From NCBI GenBank assembly GCA_902590465.1, contig CACIWX010000003.1, positions 1 to 64,000 on the forward strand: 64,000 nucleotides of DNA. The letters are read 5' to 3'. Below are positions 6,828-16,455 of the stretch, one piece after another (position 1 is the first letter of the stretch; each line of letters begins with the position of its first letter). The stretch is from an uncultured Pelagibacteraceae bacterium (GTDB lineage Bacteria > Pseudomonadota > Alphaproteobacteria > Pelagibacterales > Pelagibacteraceae). The position numbers and the translations under genes are program-made. Under the pieces are notes generated by a model. The model did no database searches. It saw nothing but the letters and a program-made list of their open reading frames with translations, and had not been told where the DNA came from.

Positions 6828-8756
6828 TTAGGCGCTTTTTTCTTTATCTTCTTCTTTTTCTTTTACGTCTTCAAAATCAGCATCAACTACATTATCTTTG
6901 TCATTAGGTTTGGCATCTTTTGGTTCCTCAGACTTATCTGACCCAGGTTTTTGTTGGCTTTTGTAAACTGCTTCACCTAACTTCATAGAAACTTGAATTA
7001 AATTTTGTGTTTTTTTCTTAATATCTTCTGAGTCAGTGCCCTCCAAAGATTTTTTAAGATCAGCAATACCATTTTCGATAGCTTTCTTTTCCTCTGCTGA
7101 AATTTTATCTCCGTGCTCTTTCAAACTTTTTTCTGTAGAGAAAACAAGGCTATCTGCTTGATTTCTTGCATCAACAGTCTCTCTTTTCTTTTTATCAGCT
7201 TCTTTATTTGCTTCAGCATCCTTAACCATCTTGTTTATTTCTTCTTCAGATAGACCGCCAGAAGCTTGTATTTGAATTTTCTGTTCTTTACCGGTTCCTT
7301 TGTCTTTCGCTGAAACATTTACAATACCATTTGCATCGATATCAAATGTAACTTCGATTTGAGGAGTTCCTCTTGGAGCTGGAGGGATACCTACTAATTC
7401 AAAGTTTCCTAAAATTTTATTGTCTGCTGCCATCTCCCTCTCGCCTTGCAAAACTCTTATTGAAACAGCAGGTTGATTGTCTTCCGCAGTAGAGAAAACC
7501 TGACTTTTCTTAGTTGGTATAGTTGTGTTTTTTTCAATTAATTTTGTAGAAACACCACCTAAAGTTTCAATTCCTAAAGAAAGAGGTGTTACATCTAAAA
7601 GCAGAACATCTTTTACATCTCCTTGAAGCACACCACCTTGTATAGCTGCGCCCATAGCCACAACTTCATCAGGATTAACACTTTTATTAGGTTCTTTTCC
7701 GAAAAAGTTTTTAACAGTTTCAATAATTTTAGGCATTCTCGTCATACCGCCTACTAGCACGACTTCGTTTATTTCTGCTGCTGAAAAACCAGAGTCTTTT
7801 AAAGCTGTTTTACATGGTTCTAAAGTTCTATCTACTAGTCCTTGCACCAAAGCCTCTAGTTTTGCTCTAGTAAATTTTAAATTTAAATGTTTTGGACCAC
7901 TTTTATCTGCAGTGATAAACGGTAAATTGATTTCTGTTTGAGCTGCTGAAGATAGTTCTATTTTTGCTTTTTCTGCAGCTTCTTTTAATCTTTGAAGTGC
8001 AAGTTTATCAGATTTTAAATCTATTCCGTTATCTTTTTTAAATTCATTTGCAAGGTATTCAACGATAGCATCATCAAAGTCTTCTCCTCCTAGGAAAGTA
8101 TCTCCGTTAGTTGATTTTACTTCAAAAACTCCATCACCAATCTCCAAGATTGAAATATCAAAAGTACCACCACCTAAATCATAAACTGCTATTTTTTTAC
8201 CACCTTTCTTATCAAGCCCGTATGCCAATGAAGCTGCAGTTGGTTCATTAATAATTCTTAATACTTCAAGACCAGCAATTTTTCCTGCGTCTTTAGTTGC
8301 TTGTCTCTGAGAGTCATTAAAATATGCCGGTACTGTAATAACTGCTTTCGTAACTGCTTGACCTAAATATTTTTCTGCGGTTTCTTTCATTTTTTGCAAT
8401 ACAAAAGCTGAAATTTGAGCAGGTGAATATTTTTTTCCCTTACCCTCTACCCAAGCATCGCCATTGTCTGATTTGACAATTTTGTATGGAACTTTTGAAA
8501 TATCTTTTTGAACTGATGGACCATCGAATTTTCTACCAATTAATCTTTTAGCGGCAAATATCGTATCACCGGCGTTAGTAACAGCTTGTCTTTTTGCTGG
8601 TTGACCAACAAGTTTTTCCTCATTCTCCAAAAAAGCAACAACGGAGGGTGTGGTTCTCGCTCCTTCTACGTTCTCTAATACTTTAGCTTGCGAGCCATCC
8701 ATTATTGCTACACATGAATTTGTTGTTCCTAAATCTATTCCTATTACTTTGCTCAT
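6828..8756 (-). CDS. dnaK: Chaperone DnaK (Hsp70)
   Basis: The 642-residue Hsp70 has the phosphate-1 motif [12 protein letters not shown] at the N-terminus, phosphate-2 [13 protein letters not shown] near residue 195, the interdomain linker [15 protein letters not shown] near 390 and a lidded C-terminal peptide-binding domain with an acidic, low-complexity tail (ends EEDKEKSA). It drives ATP-dependent folding in the cytoplasm with DnaJ and GrpE, both encoded beside it. A heat-shock-type promoter lies in the 50-bp gap upstream (8776-8805), and AAGGA precedes the ATG. Confidence 0.98.
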   Translation of the reverse strand: MSKVIGIDLGTTNSCVAIMDGSQAKVLENVEGARTTPSVVAFLENEEKLVGQPAKRQAVTNAGDTIFAAKRLIGRKFDGPSVQKDISKVPYKIVKSDNGDAWVEGKGKKYSPAQISAFVLQKMKETAEKYLGQAVTKAVITVPAYFNDSQRQATKDAGKIAGLEVLRIINEPTAASLAYGLDKKGGKKIAVYDLGGGTFDISILEIGDGVFEVKSTNGDTFLGGEDFDDAIVEYLANEFKKDNGIDLKSDKLALQRLKEAAEKAKIELSSAAQTEINLPFITADKSGPKHLNLKFTRAKLEALVQGLVDRTLEPCKTALKDSGFSAAEINEVVLVGGMTRMPKIIETVKNFFGKEPNKSVNPDEVVAMGAAIQGGVLQGDVKDVLLLDVTPLSLGIETLGGVSTKLIEKNTTIPTKKSQVFSTAEDNQPAVSIRVLQGEREMAADNKILGNFELVGIPPAPRGTPQIEVTFDIDANGIVNVSAKDKGTGKEQKIQIQASGGLSEEEINKMVKDAEANKEADKKKRETVDARNQADSLVFSTEKSLKEHGDKISAEEKKAIENGIADLKKSLEGTDSEDIKKKTQNLIQVSMKLGEAVYKSQQKPGSDKSEEPKDAKPNDKDNVVDADFEDVKEKEEDKEKSA

Positions 8757-8775
8757 ATTATTTCCTTATCGTTGT

Positions 8776-8805
8776 TTATATGGGTGTTATTTCTTCATCT
8801 ACAAG
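8776..8805 (-). promoter_or_regulatory. Putative RpoH (sigma-32) promoter of dnaK
   Basis: On the minus strand CTTGTAG (8805-8799) is followed after 14 bases by CCCATATAA (8784-8776). This is close to the heat-shock consensus CTTGAAA-N13/14-CCCCATNT. The predicted start of transcription would lie roughly a dozen bases before the dnaK ATG at 8756. The -35 element begins just beyond the grpE stop. Confidence 0.65.
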
Positions 8806-8806
8806 G

Positions 8807-9412
8807 TCATTTTTGTTCTTTTTTACCTGTATTTTTATCATCTATAGTGGCTTTTTTCTTTGCAACACTTACTAGAGAAGGTCTTAATAACCTATCACCA
8901 AGCATATAACCTGCTTGAATTTCATGCAGGATAGAACCTGGTTCCTTTTCCTCGTGTTCTATTTCTGACATAGCTTGATGAAAGTTAGGATCAAATTTTT
9001 TATCTTTGACTTCAATTTTTTTAATTCTATTTTTTTCGAATATAGAAATTAGGTCTTTTTCAATGATCGTTATATTTTCTAAAAATCTGTCTAAGTCTTT
9101 ATTTATTTTAAGTTTTTCATCGTTTTTGATTGCTTCTTTGGCTCGTTGCAAATTATCTAATATAGCTAGATTTTCTTTAGCAAAATTAAATGAACCAAAA
9201 TCGAATGCATCTTTTATTTCCTTTTCGAATCGTCTTCTTTGATTTTCTATTTCTGCGAGGGATCTTAATAATTTCTCTTCAGACTCTAATAATTTTTCTT
9301 CAACTGTTTTTTCCTTTTTTTCATCAGTCTGAGACTTAGTTTCATTTTCTAAAGGTTTTTTAGCCTCTGGGTCAGTTTTTTTTATATTTTCTTCTTTATT
9401 TTTTTCACTCAT
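8807..9412 (-). CDS. grpE: Nucleotide exchange factor GrpE
   Basis: GrpE releases ADP from DnaK and so sets the pace of the chaperone cycle. The 201-residue protein has a charged, disordered N-terminus (about 1-50), a long coiled coil (EEKLLRSLAEIENQRRRFEKEI) and the C-terminal beta domain ending in the family signature (EIQAGYMLGDRLLRPSLVSVAK, about residues 162-185). It is first in the grpE-dnaK-dnaJ run. The 45 bp to the divergent rdgB holds no clear heat-shock promoter, so grpE may be read from a housekeeping promoter. Confidence 0.95.
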   Translation of the reverse strand: MSEKNKEENIKKTDPEAKKPLENETKSQTDEKKEKTVEEKLLESEEKLLRSLAEIENQRRRFEKEIKDAFDFGSFNFAKENLAILDNLQRAKEAIKNDEKLKINKDLDRFLENITIIEKDLISIFEKNRIKKIEVKDKKFDPNFHQAMSEIEHEEKEPGSILHEIQAGYMLGDRLLRPSLVSVAKKKATIDDKNTGKKEQK

Positions 9413-9457
9413 TTAGCTTGCTATATAGTAAGTACTTATTAAATTACTAGATCTGTA

Positions 9458-10036
9458 ATGAAAAAAATTCTAATCGGCACACATAATAAGGGAAAATTTA
9501 AAGAAATTGCTTATTTAATATCAAGAAAATTTAAAAAGGTTTCACCTATTTCGCTAAGAATCAAAAGCCCAAAAGAGACAGGAACATCTTTTATTTCTAA
9601 TTCTAAACTCAAAGTTAAATTCTTTTCAAAGCATGTGGATTACGACGCAATATCAGATGACTCAGGTTTGTGTATAAAGGCTCTAAAAAATAGACCAGGA
9701 ATTTACTCAGCAAGATTAGCGAAAAAACATGGGAGTTTTCACAAAGCGATGAAGTTTATTTTAAAAAAAATGAAAAATAAAAAGAATAGAAATGCCGTAT
9801 TTGTTTGTAGTCTTTCATATAAAAAAAAAAATTCAAAAATAATCTCAGCAGTAGGAAAATTAAAAGGAAAAATATCTTATAGGATTTTAGGAAAAAAAGG
9901 ATTTGGATATGACCCCATTTTTATTCCACTAAAAAGTAAGTTTACATTTGGTCAAATGCAAAAAAATAAAAAAGTTAAAATGGACCATAGATTTTTAGCA
10001 TTTCAAAAGTTAAAAAAGAAAATTAAAATTTTATGA
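9458..10036 (+). CDS. rdgB: XTP/dITP diphosphatase (HAM1/RdgB family)
   Basis: RdgB hydrolyses deaminated purine nucleoside triphosphates (dITP, XTP) to keep them out of DNA. The N-terminal GTHNKGKFKEI (7-17) is the substrate loop. DDSGL at 67-71 holds the metal-binding aspartates, and GFGYDPIF in the C-terminal half is diagnostic. At 192 residues the length is normal; the C-terminus is unusually lysine-rich. The last 14 bp overlap the converging LpoA-like gene. Confidence 0.94.
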   Translation: MKKILIGTHNKGKFKEIAYLISRKFKKVSPISLRIKSPKETGTSFISNSKLKVKFFSKHVDYDAISDDSGLCIKALKNRPGIYSARLAKKHGSFHKAMKFILKKMKNKKNRNAVFVCSLSYKKKNSKIISAVGKLKGKISYRILGKKGFGYDPIFIPLKSKFTFGQMQKNKKVKMDHRFLAFQKLKKKIKIL

Positions 10037-11177
10037 ACTTATTGTTCCTAGTCATGTAAATATCTAATTCTTGCGTAACTTTCCTATTTTTAAAACTAAA
10101 TGTACCAATTTTTCCTTTAATCTTATTTTTGAATATAAAATCATTTACAGAATTGATTTCACCATTTTTTTTCCATGCGTAATAAATTAGCCCTAAAGCA
10201 TCATAAGCTAAAATTGTAATTTCATTTGGATAAATTTGGAACTTGTTAAAAAATTTGTTATTATATTTTTTAAATTCGTTATAGTTCACAGATGGATAGT
10301 ATAGATTTTTGATAGAATTTTCATAAAATATACTTTCATCAAACCATTGGTTAATAGTTGTAAATAGAACTTTTTCTTGACTCACATCTGTATAAACTAA
10401 AGAAGTTAAAACACTTTTGAGATTATTACCAAAGTCAATTATTATAACGGAGTCAAAATTTACATCACCTAATGTATATAGTTGCTCTAAACGTTCCAAT
10501 TCTTTAATTGATTGATCATCTTCTTTATCTTCGAACATTTTCTTCCTTAATTTTAGATTTCTTTTTCTTTGGGAATAATTAGTCAGAGTCTCAATTTCGC
10601 CAGTAAGAACCTCCGGATTAGGAGTATATGGAAAAGTTTTGACATTTCTTAGATTTAAATTAATTATCTTTTCTTCAATCAATTTCGTATAATCATTTTT
10701 TGGATACATTATAATTGTCTTTGTTTTTTTTTGTTTATTTATAAATTTCGTTAAAGCTTCAAGTTGAGACTCTAAACTTACACCTATACTTATAATATTA
10801 TTTGTAAATTCAGGATCTACATTGGAAGGTGAAATAAATGTCATATTATTATATTTTTTTACAAACTCAAATTCATCATGAGTGACAGGTCCTATAATAA
10901 TTTTTATATTCTGTGATTTAAAGTTTTCGACTGCTAAATTAATTTTTTTTTCATCATTAAAACCTGAGTCTCTTGGAACTATTATAACATTTTCATCATT
11001 TATTTCTTCTAAGGCTAATTGCAATGAGTATAAGAGTGAATTTCCTATCTCACTATAAGGTCCTGTCAGGGGAGCCAACAAACCAACTTTGAGGGTTTTA
11101 TTATTTTCTTCACTTAATAGATTAGAATTAAATATAAATAGTATATAAAACAATAATAAAATAATTTTACATTTCAT
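10023..11177 (-). CDS. LpoA-like periplasmic binding-fold protein (penicillin-binding protein activator family)
   Basis: I take ATG 11177 as the start (384 aa) because it opens with a clear signal peptide (MKCKIILLLFYILFIF). A 45-residue extension to 11312 would be pure antisense of rsmI. The mature protein begins LKVGLLAPLTGPYSEIG, typical of periplasmic binding folds of the Leu/Ile/Val-receptor and LpoA type. No lipobox cysteine is visible, so it is probably soluble periplasmic rather than a lipoprotein. E. coli LpoA stimulates PBP1A. Position beside rsmI and dolP matches the E. coli rsmI-lpoA-dolP neighbourhood. The N-terminal TPR domain of E. coli LpoA is absent. PBP activation is inferred. 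Confidence 0.72.
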   Translation of the reverse strand: MKCKIILLLFYILFIFNSNLLSEENNKTLKVGLLAPLTGPYSEIGNSLLYSLQLALEEINDENVIIVPRDSGFNDEKKINLAVENFKSQNIKIIIGPVTHDEFEFVKKYNNMTFISPSNVDPEFTNNIISIGVSLESQLEALTKFINKQKKTKTIIMYPKNDYTKLIEEKIINLNLRNVKTFPYTPNPEVLTGEIETLTNYSQRKRNLKLRKKMFEDKEDDQSIKELERLEQLYTLGDVNFDSVIIIDFGNNLKSVLTSLVYTDVSQEKVLFTTINQWFDESIFYENSIKNLYYPSVNYNEFKKYNNKFFNKFQIYPNEITILAYDALGLIYYAWKKNGEINSVNDFIFKNKIKGKIGTFSFKNRKVTQELDIYMTRNNKFIKF

Positions 11178-11178
11178 A

Positions 11179-12018
11179 ATGAAACTTTTTTCTAATAACA
11201 TATACATTGTTTCAACACCTATTGGAAATCTTGATGATATAACTTTAAGAGCGTTAAAGGTTTTAAAAAATTCAGACATAATCCTTTGCGAAGATACCAG
11301 AAGGTCAATCAAACTTCTAAATCATTATAAGATTAGAAAAAAATTGGTTTCCTATCATAAATTTAACGAAAAAAAAAAACTTAACGAAATTATTAAATAT
11401 TTCAAAGAGGGCAAAATTTTGTCTTTAATATCTGATGCTGGCACTCCTCTTTTATCTGATCCTGGTAGATTATTAATTAATAAATGTGCTGAAAATGAAA
11501 TACAAATAACTCCAATTCCTGGAGTTTCCTCTATTACTACGGCTTTAAGTGTTTCCGGATTTAAAGATCAGTTTTTATTTTATGGCTACTTACCTAAAAC
11601 TGAAAAAGAACTTAAAAAAGTTTTAACAACATTATCAAATTATCAATTCACACAAGTATTTTTTATAACATCAAAAAAAATAAACCAGTATATTAGGGAA
11701 TTTAAACTTTTTTTTTCGGGAAGAAAAATATTGATTGCTAGAGAATTAACCAAAATACATGAGTCATTTATAAGGGCAGATATAGATGATCTACAATTAT
11801 TTAAAACCCATATTAAAGGTGAATTAACAGTGATAATTTCTGAACAAATAAAAAAACCAAAAATTTTTGATGAACAAAAAATTGTGAATAAAATAAAAAA
11901 ATATTTAAAAAATTACAGTTTGAAAGATACTGTAAATTTAATTTTAGAAACAGAAAAAATAAATAAGAAAAAAATTTACGATTTATGTTTAAAAATAAAA
12001 AATGAAAAAAATTCTTAG
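11179..12018 (+). CDS. rsmI: 16S rRNA 2'-O-methyltransferase RsmI (C1402)
   Basis: RsmI methylates the ribose of C1402 in the 30S decoding centre using SAM. The 279-residue protein has the tetrapyrrole-methylase-like fold: IYIVSTPIGNLDDITLRAL at the N-terminus, CEDTRRS, then LISDAGTPLLSDPG and IPGVSSITTALSVSGF. All are family signatures. Its ATG lies one base from the divergent LpoA-like ATG, and its end overlaps the next gene by 17 bp. Confidence 0.95.
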   Translation: MKLFSNNIYIVSTPIGNLDDITLRALKVLKNSDIILCEDTRRSIKLLNHYKIRKKLVSYHKFNEKKKLNEIIKYFKEGKILSLISDAGTPLLSDPGRLLINKCAENEIQITPIPGVSSITTALSVSGFKDQFLFYGYLPKTEKELKKVLTTLSNYQFTQVFFITSKKINQYIREFKLFFSGRKILIARELTKIHESFIRADIDDLQLFKTHIKGELTVIISEQIKKPKIFDEQKIVNKIKKYLKNYSLKDTVNLILETEKINKKKIYDLCLKIKNEKNS

Positions 12019-12583
12019 TTTTATTTTATTTATAGTTTTAGTGTCTTGCACTTCCGCTGCTCAGTTTGGAGCTGGAGTGAATATTACTTTTGATCCAAGA
12101 ACAATCGGTATGCAAATTGACGATACAATAATGCAAAAAAACCTATCCGCAAGATTGGCGCTTGAAGATAAAAAGTATTTTTTATCAATTCAATCAGAAG
12201 TCCTTGATGGAAGAATTTTTTTATCAGGAAAAGTTGAAGAACCAGAGGAAAAAATAAAAATTACAAAAATGGCATGGGAGACGAAAGGTGTAAGATCAGT
12301 TAAAAATGCGATTACAATTAAAGGTCAAAGTAATTTTAAAAACACAGCAAAAGATATCCTGATTACCAGTCAATTAAGAAGTGCATTAATATTTAATAAA
12401 AAAACTAAAGCTAGAAATTATACTTTGGAAACTGTTAACAAAAATATTTATATTTTTGGTATTGCAATGGATGAAGAGGAAAAAAAAGAAGTCATGAATG
12501 AAGCAAACAAAATATATGATGTCGAGGAGATAATTCCTTCGATTTATCTTGCCACAGAGTTAAGTAGAACAAAAATTAATTAG
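12002..12583 (+). CDS. dolP: BON-domain lipoprotein (DolP/YraP-like)
   Basis: The N-terminus MKKILSFILFIVLVSC ends in a lipobox (LVSC), so Cys16 should be lipidated. Two BON domains follow at about 40-110 and 115-185, each with the pattern of a short strand, a helix and a final VxxxIxI strand. DolP binds anionic phospholipid in the outer membrane and helps its integrity. The link to rsmI and the LpoA-like gene repeats the gammaproteobacterial neighbourhood. Its last bases overlap the converging malic enzyme gene by 8 bp. Confidence 0.85.
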   Translation: MKKILSFILFIVLVSCTSAAQFGAGVNITFDPRTIGMQIDDTIMQKNLSARLALEDKKYFLSIQSEVLDGRIFLSGKVEEPEEKIKITKMAWETKGVRSVKNAITIKGQSNFKNTAKDILITSQLRSALIFNKKTKARNYTLETVNKNIYIFGIAMDEEEKKEVMNEANKIYDVEEIIPSIYLATELSRTKIN

Positions 12584-14858
12584 AATAATCAATCACGTCA
12601 GAAGAGTAAGCAGCAATAGAAGCTAAGTTTAAAATTTCTGAGGTGCTAGCACGTAAAGGAGCTACCTCAATAGGTTGACCCAAGCCAATCAATAAAGGTC
12701 CAATATTTTTTCCGCCACCAAAAACTTTCATTAGTTTTGTTGATATAGCAGCACTGTGCAATGCTGGCATAATTAAAACATTTGCGTTACCTACTATCTT
12801 AGAGAATGGATAAATTTCTTGATATGTAGGGTTTAAAGCCACATCTGGTTGCATCTCACCATCAAAATCAAAATCAACTTTTTCTTTTTTAAGTTTTTCA
12901 ATTGCATCTCTTACATGTCTAGTGTTTCTAGACAAAGGTTTTCCAAAAGTTGAGTGTGATAAAAAAGCTACTTTTGGTTCAAAGCCAAATAAACGCGCAA
13001 TTCGCACGCACGATTTAGAAATATTCACCAGTCTTTCCGCAGAAGGTAACTCTGTTACGTTGGTGTCTGCTACGAGAATAGTTTTTCCTTTAGAAACAAT
13101 CATGGTCATACCAAAAATTTCCTCTCCTGGTCTTGCTTCTACTACTTTTTTAAGTTTTTCAATTGAGGCTGCGTAGTGTCTGATATTTCCGGTAACCATT
13201 GCATCAGCATCTTTGCATGCAATCATAGATGAACCCCATGCTATCCTATCATTCCTGACTAAACGATCTACGTCTCTTTCTAGTTGACCCTCCCTTTGAA
13301 GTTTTTTGTATAAATGTTTGACGTATTTATCTCTTTTATTTTTATCTGTAGAGTTTACTATTTCAATTTTGTAATTTTCATCTAATCCTATCTTTCTTAA
13401 TTGTTCTCTAACCCTATTTTCTGCTCCTATAACTATTGGAACTCCCAATTTATTTTTTCCGAATTCAATTGCTGCTTTAAGCATGTTTTCATCTTCACCT
13501 TCTGCAAAAATAACTCTTTTAGGATTTTTTCTTATTTTTGCATTTATTCCTTGCATGATCGACATTGATGGATCTAATCGATTTGATAACTGATCTTTAT
13601 AAAGATCAATATCTTCTATTTTTTTTCTTGCAGCGCCACTTTTAATTGCAGCTTCTGCAACTGCAGCAGGAATTACACTTATTAACCTTGGATCAAAAGT
13701 TGATGGAATAATATAATTTTTTCCATATCTTGGGCGGTCTCCACCATATGCAGCAACAACTTCATCAGGAACATTTTCTCTAGCCAAAAGTGCAATCGCA
13801 TTTGCTGCTGCCACTTTCATTTCTTCATTAATTGCTTTGGCTCTTACATCTAGAGCACCTCTAAAAATGTATGGAAAACCAATTAAATTATTTACTTGGT
13901 TAGGGTAGTCAGAGCGACCTGTAGCAATGATTGCATCGTTTCTAACTTCTTCAATTATTTCAGGTTTTATCTCAGGATCAGGATTCGCACATGCAAAAAT
14001 AATTGGGTTTTTAGCCATGGACTTAACCATTTCTTTATTCACCACATCTTTTGCTGACAAACCTAGAAAAACATCCGCATCTTTCATTGCCTCTGCAAGA
14101 GTCCTATGCTTTGTATCAATGGCAAAAGCAGATTTAAATTGATCAATATTTTTTCTTCCTTTGTAGATGACACCTTTGCTGTCACACATAATTATGTTTT
14201 CATTTTTAACTCCAGAACTTTTAAATAAATTTGCGCAGGCTTGAGCTGATGCCCCAGCTCCGTTTACAACAATTTTTACTTTTGAAATCTTTTTCTTAGA
14301 TATATCTAATGCATTTATTAAAGCTGCAGTGGTTATGATTGCTGTACCATGTTGATCGTCATGGAACACAGGTATATCTAGAATTTCTCTTAATTTTTGT
14401 TCAATTATAAAACAGTCTGGTGCAGCAATATCTTCAAGGTTTATTCCTCCAAACGTTCCACTTATATTTTTTATTGTTTCGATGATCGAGTTTGTATCTT
14501 TGCTATCTATTTCAATATCGATTGAATCAATATCAGCGAAACGTTTAAATAAAACTGACTTTCCTTCCATGACAGGTTTTGATGCTAGAGATCCAAGATT
14601 ACCCAAACCTAAGATTGCTGATCCATTACTTATCACAGCTACCAGATTACCTTTACTAGTATAATCATATGCCAGATCTGGATTTTTTGAAATTTCTTTT
14701 ACAGGCGCTGCAACACCAGGTGAATACGCCAGAGAAAGGTCACGTTTGGTTGTAAGAGGCTTAGAGGATCCTATCTCAATTTTGCCTGACTTCCCCTTTA
14801 TATGAAAATCAAGAGCTTCTTTATCTGTGTAGTGGTCAATTTCTGTTTTTTTTGGCAT
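12576..14858 (-). CDS. maeB: NADP-dependent malic enzyme with phosphotransacetylase-like C-terminal domain
   Basis: The 760-residue protein is the MaeB hybrid. The N-terminal malic-enzyme half (about 1-430) has SLAYSPGVAAPVKEI, VFHDDQHGTAI and the Rossmann motif GAGASA. A C-terminal half of about 320 residues resembles phosphate acetyltransferase (RVIFAEGEDENMLKAA, MVTGNIRHYA) but is thought to be regulatory, binding acetyl-CoA. It converts malate to pyruvate with NADPH. It stands alone on its strand between dolP and the divergent murJ. Confidence 0.96.
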   Translation of the reverse strand: MPKKTEIDHYTDKEALDFHIKGKSGKIEIGSSKPLTTKRDLSLAYSPGVAAPVKEISKNPDLAYDYTSKGNLVAVISNGSAILGLGNLGSLASKPVMEGKSVLFKRFADIDSIDIEIDSKDTNSIIETIKNISGTFGGINLEDIAAPDCFIIEQKLREILDIPVFHDDQHGTAIITTAALINALDISKKKISKVKIVVNGAGASAQACANLFKSSGVKNENIIMCDSKGVIYKGRKNIDQFKSAFAIDTKHRTLAEAMKDADVFLGLSAKDVVNKEMVKSMAKNPIIFACANPDPEIKPEIIEEVRNDAIIATGRSDYPNQVNNLIGFPYIFRGALDVRAKAINEEMKVAAANAIALLARENVPDEVVAAYGGDRPRYGKNYIIPSTFDPRLISVIPAAVAEAAIKSGAARKKIEDIDLYKDQLSNRLDPSMSIMQGINAKIRKNPKRVIFAEGEDENMLKAAIEFGKNKLGVPIVIGAENRVREQLRKIGLDENYKIEIVNSTDKNKRDKYVKHLYKKLQREGQLERDVDRLVRNDRIAWGSSMIACKDADAMVTGNIRHYAASIEKLKKVVEARPGEEIFGMTMIVSKGKTILVADTNVTELPSAERLVNISKSCVRIARLFGFEPKVAFLSHSTFGKPLSRNTRHVRDAIEKLKKEKVDFDFDGEMQPDVALNPTYQEIYPFSKIVGNANVLIMPALHSAAISTKLMKVFGGGKNIGPLLIGLGQPIEVAPLRASTSEILNLASIAAYSSDVIDYSN

Positions 14859-14928
14859 TTAGCTTTATGAGTATGTAATATAAAAAATGATAATTCACTA
14901 AAAATTTATGGCTTAATTAAGAATATTT

Positions 14929-16455
14929 ATGAACCTGTTATCTTCAGCATCTGTATTTAGTTTTTTTACCTTAATCAGTAGAATTTTAGGCTACCTTAGA
15001 GATATTTTAATAGCAATTTTTCTCGGAGCATCAGTTTTTGCAGATGCTTTTTTTGTGGCTTTTAGATTGCCGAATACTTTCAGAAGGTTATTTGCAGAAG
15101 GTACATTTAATGCAGCGTTTATTCCTAGTTATACTTCTGCCAAAGTTGAGGATAAAAAAAAAGGAAAAAGATTTGCTGACGATGTTTTAAATTATTTATT
15201 GTTAATTTTGTTGTTAATAGTTACTATAGTGGAGATTTTTACTCCATACTTCATTTACATTATCGCGCCAGGTTTTTTAGAAGATCAAATCAAATTTAAT
15301 TTAGCTGTTGAATTAACAAGGATTACATTTCCGTTTTTATTATTTGTAAGTCTATCGTCATTTTTTGCAGGAATACTTAATTCTAACAATAAGTTTGCAG
15401 CAGCAGCTGGTGCACCTATAATTTTAAATGTAGTTTTAATTATAAGCTTAATCTTCTCTTTTGTGCAAGGTTTAGATTATGCAAAGCAGCTTTCTTATGG
15501 TGTTACCATAGCGGGTGTAATTCAATTATTTTTTTTAATTTACGTAGCTAAAAAATTTTATAAGCCTGCATTGTATTTTACTTTAAAATTTAGCAACAGA
15601 GTAAGATTTTTTTTCAAAAAACTCTTACCAAGTATTTTATCTTCAGGTGTTACACAAATAAATATTTTAGTTGGTACAATTATTGCTTCTTTTCAATCAG
15701 GCGCAGTATCTTACCTTTATTATGCTGACAGAGTTTACCAAATAAATCTTGCGGTAGCAGGAATAGCTGTCGGAACTGTTTCTTTACCAGTTCTTTCCAA
15801 AGCTTTTAAAATGAAAAATTTTAAAAAAATTTCTAATATTCAAAATAAATCTTTTGAACTTTCACTCTTATTTTCAATACCTGCAAGTTTTGGATTAATT
15901 ATAGCGTCGAGTGAAATAGTTAATGTATTATTTGGATATGGATCTTTTTCTACAAAAGATGTTGAAATGACAGCAGCTGCTCTAAAGTTTTTTGGATATG
16001 GAGTGCCAGCATTTGCATTGATCAAAATTTTATCAAACTTTTATTTTGCAAGAGATAACACCAAAACACCTTTCTATATTTCTTTATTAGTTGTTTTTTT
16101 AAATATTTCAATTAGCGTAATTTTTTTTAATAAAATTGGGTTTGTAATTATTCCTATCGCTACATCAATCTCAACTTGGGTTGGGGTTTTTATTTACATC
16201 TATTTGTTAAATTATAAAAAAATTTTATTATTAAAAAATCAATTAATGATAAATTTTATCAAGATATTGATTTCGACAATCATTATGTCGTCTATATTGC
16301 TATTTTTTTTAAAAAGGTTCTCAAATTATTTAGACTATAGTTACGATTATAAAGCTGTTACTTTAATATCAATTGTTAGCTTTGTGGGTATGTTTTATTT
16401 AATATCATGTTATTTATTTGGAATATTAAAACTTAAAAATTATAAAACGAACTAA
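14929..16455 (+). CDS. murJ: Lipid II flippase MurJ
   Basis: This 508-residue polytopic MATE/MOP-superfamily protein has about 14 hydrophobic helices. The N-terminus SRILGYLRDILIAIFLGAS and FRLPNTFRRLFAEGTFNAAFIPSY are MurJ hallmarks, including conserved arginines facing the central cavity. It flips lipid II across the inner membrane for peptidoglycan synthesis. It overlaps trpS by one base (TAATG). The murJ-trpS pair is widespread in alphaproteobacteria. Confidence 0.96.
   Translation: MNLLSSASVFSFFTLISRILGYLRDILIAIFLGASVFADAFFVAFRLPNTFRRLFAEGTFNAAFIPSYTSAKVEDKKKGKRFADDVLNYLLLILLLIVTIVEIFTPYFIYIIAPGFLEDQIKFNLAVELTRITFPFLLFVSLSSFFAGILNSNNKFAAAAGAPIILNVVLIISLIFSFVQGLDYAKQLSYGVTIAGVIQLFFLIYVAKKFYKPALYFTLKFSNRVRFFFKKLLPSILSSGVTQINILVGTIIASFQSGAVSYLYYADRVYQINLAVAGIAVGTVSLPVLSKAFKMKNFKKISNIQNKSFELSLLFSIPASFGLIIASSEIVNVLFGYGSFSTKDVEMTAAALKFFGYGVPAFALIKILSNFYFARDNTKTPFYISLLVVFLNISISVIFFNKIGFVIIPIATSISTWVGVFIYIYLLNYKKILLLKNQLMINFIKILISTIIMSSILLFFLKRFSNYLDYSYDYKAVTLISIVSFVGMFYLISCYLFGILKLKNYKTN

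Noticed and set aside
11178-11312. N-terminal 45-codon extension of the LpoA-like gene
   Set aside because: It is antisense to the conserved RsmI N-terminus and would bury the signal peptide; ATG 11177 is the better start.
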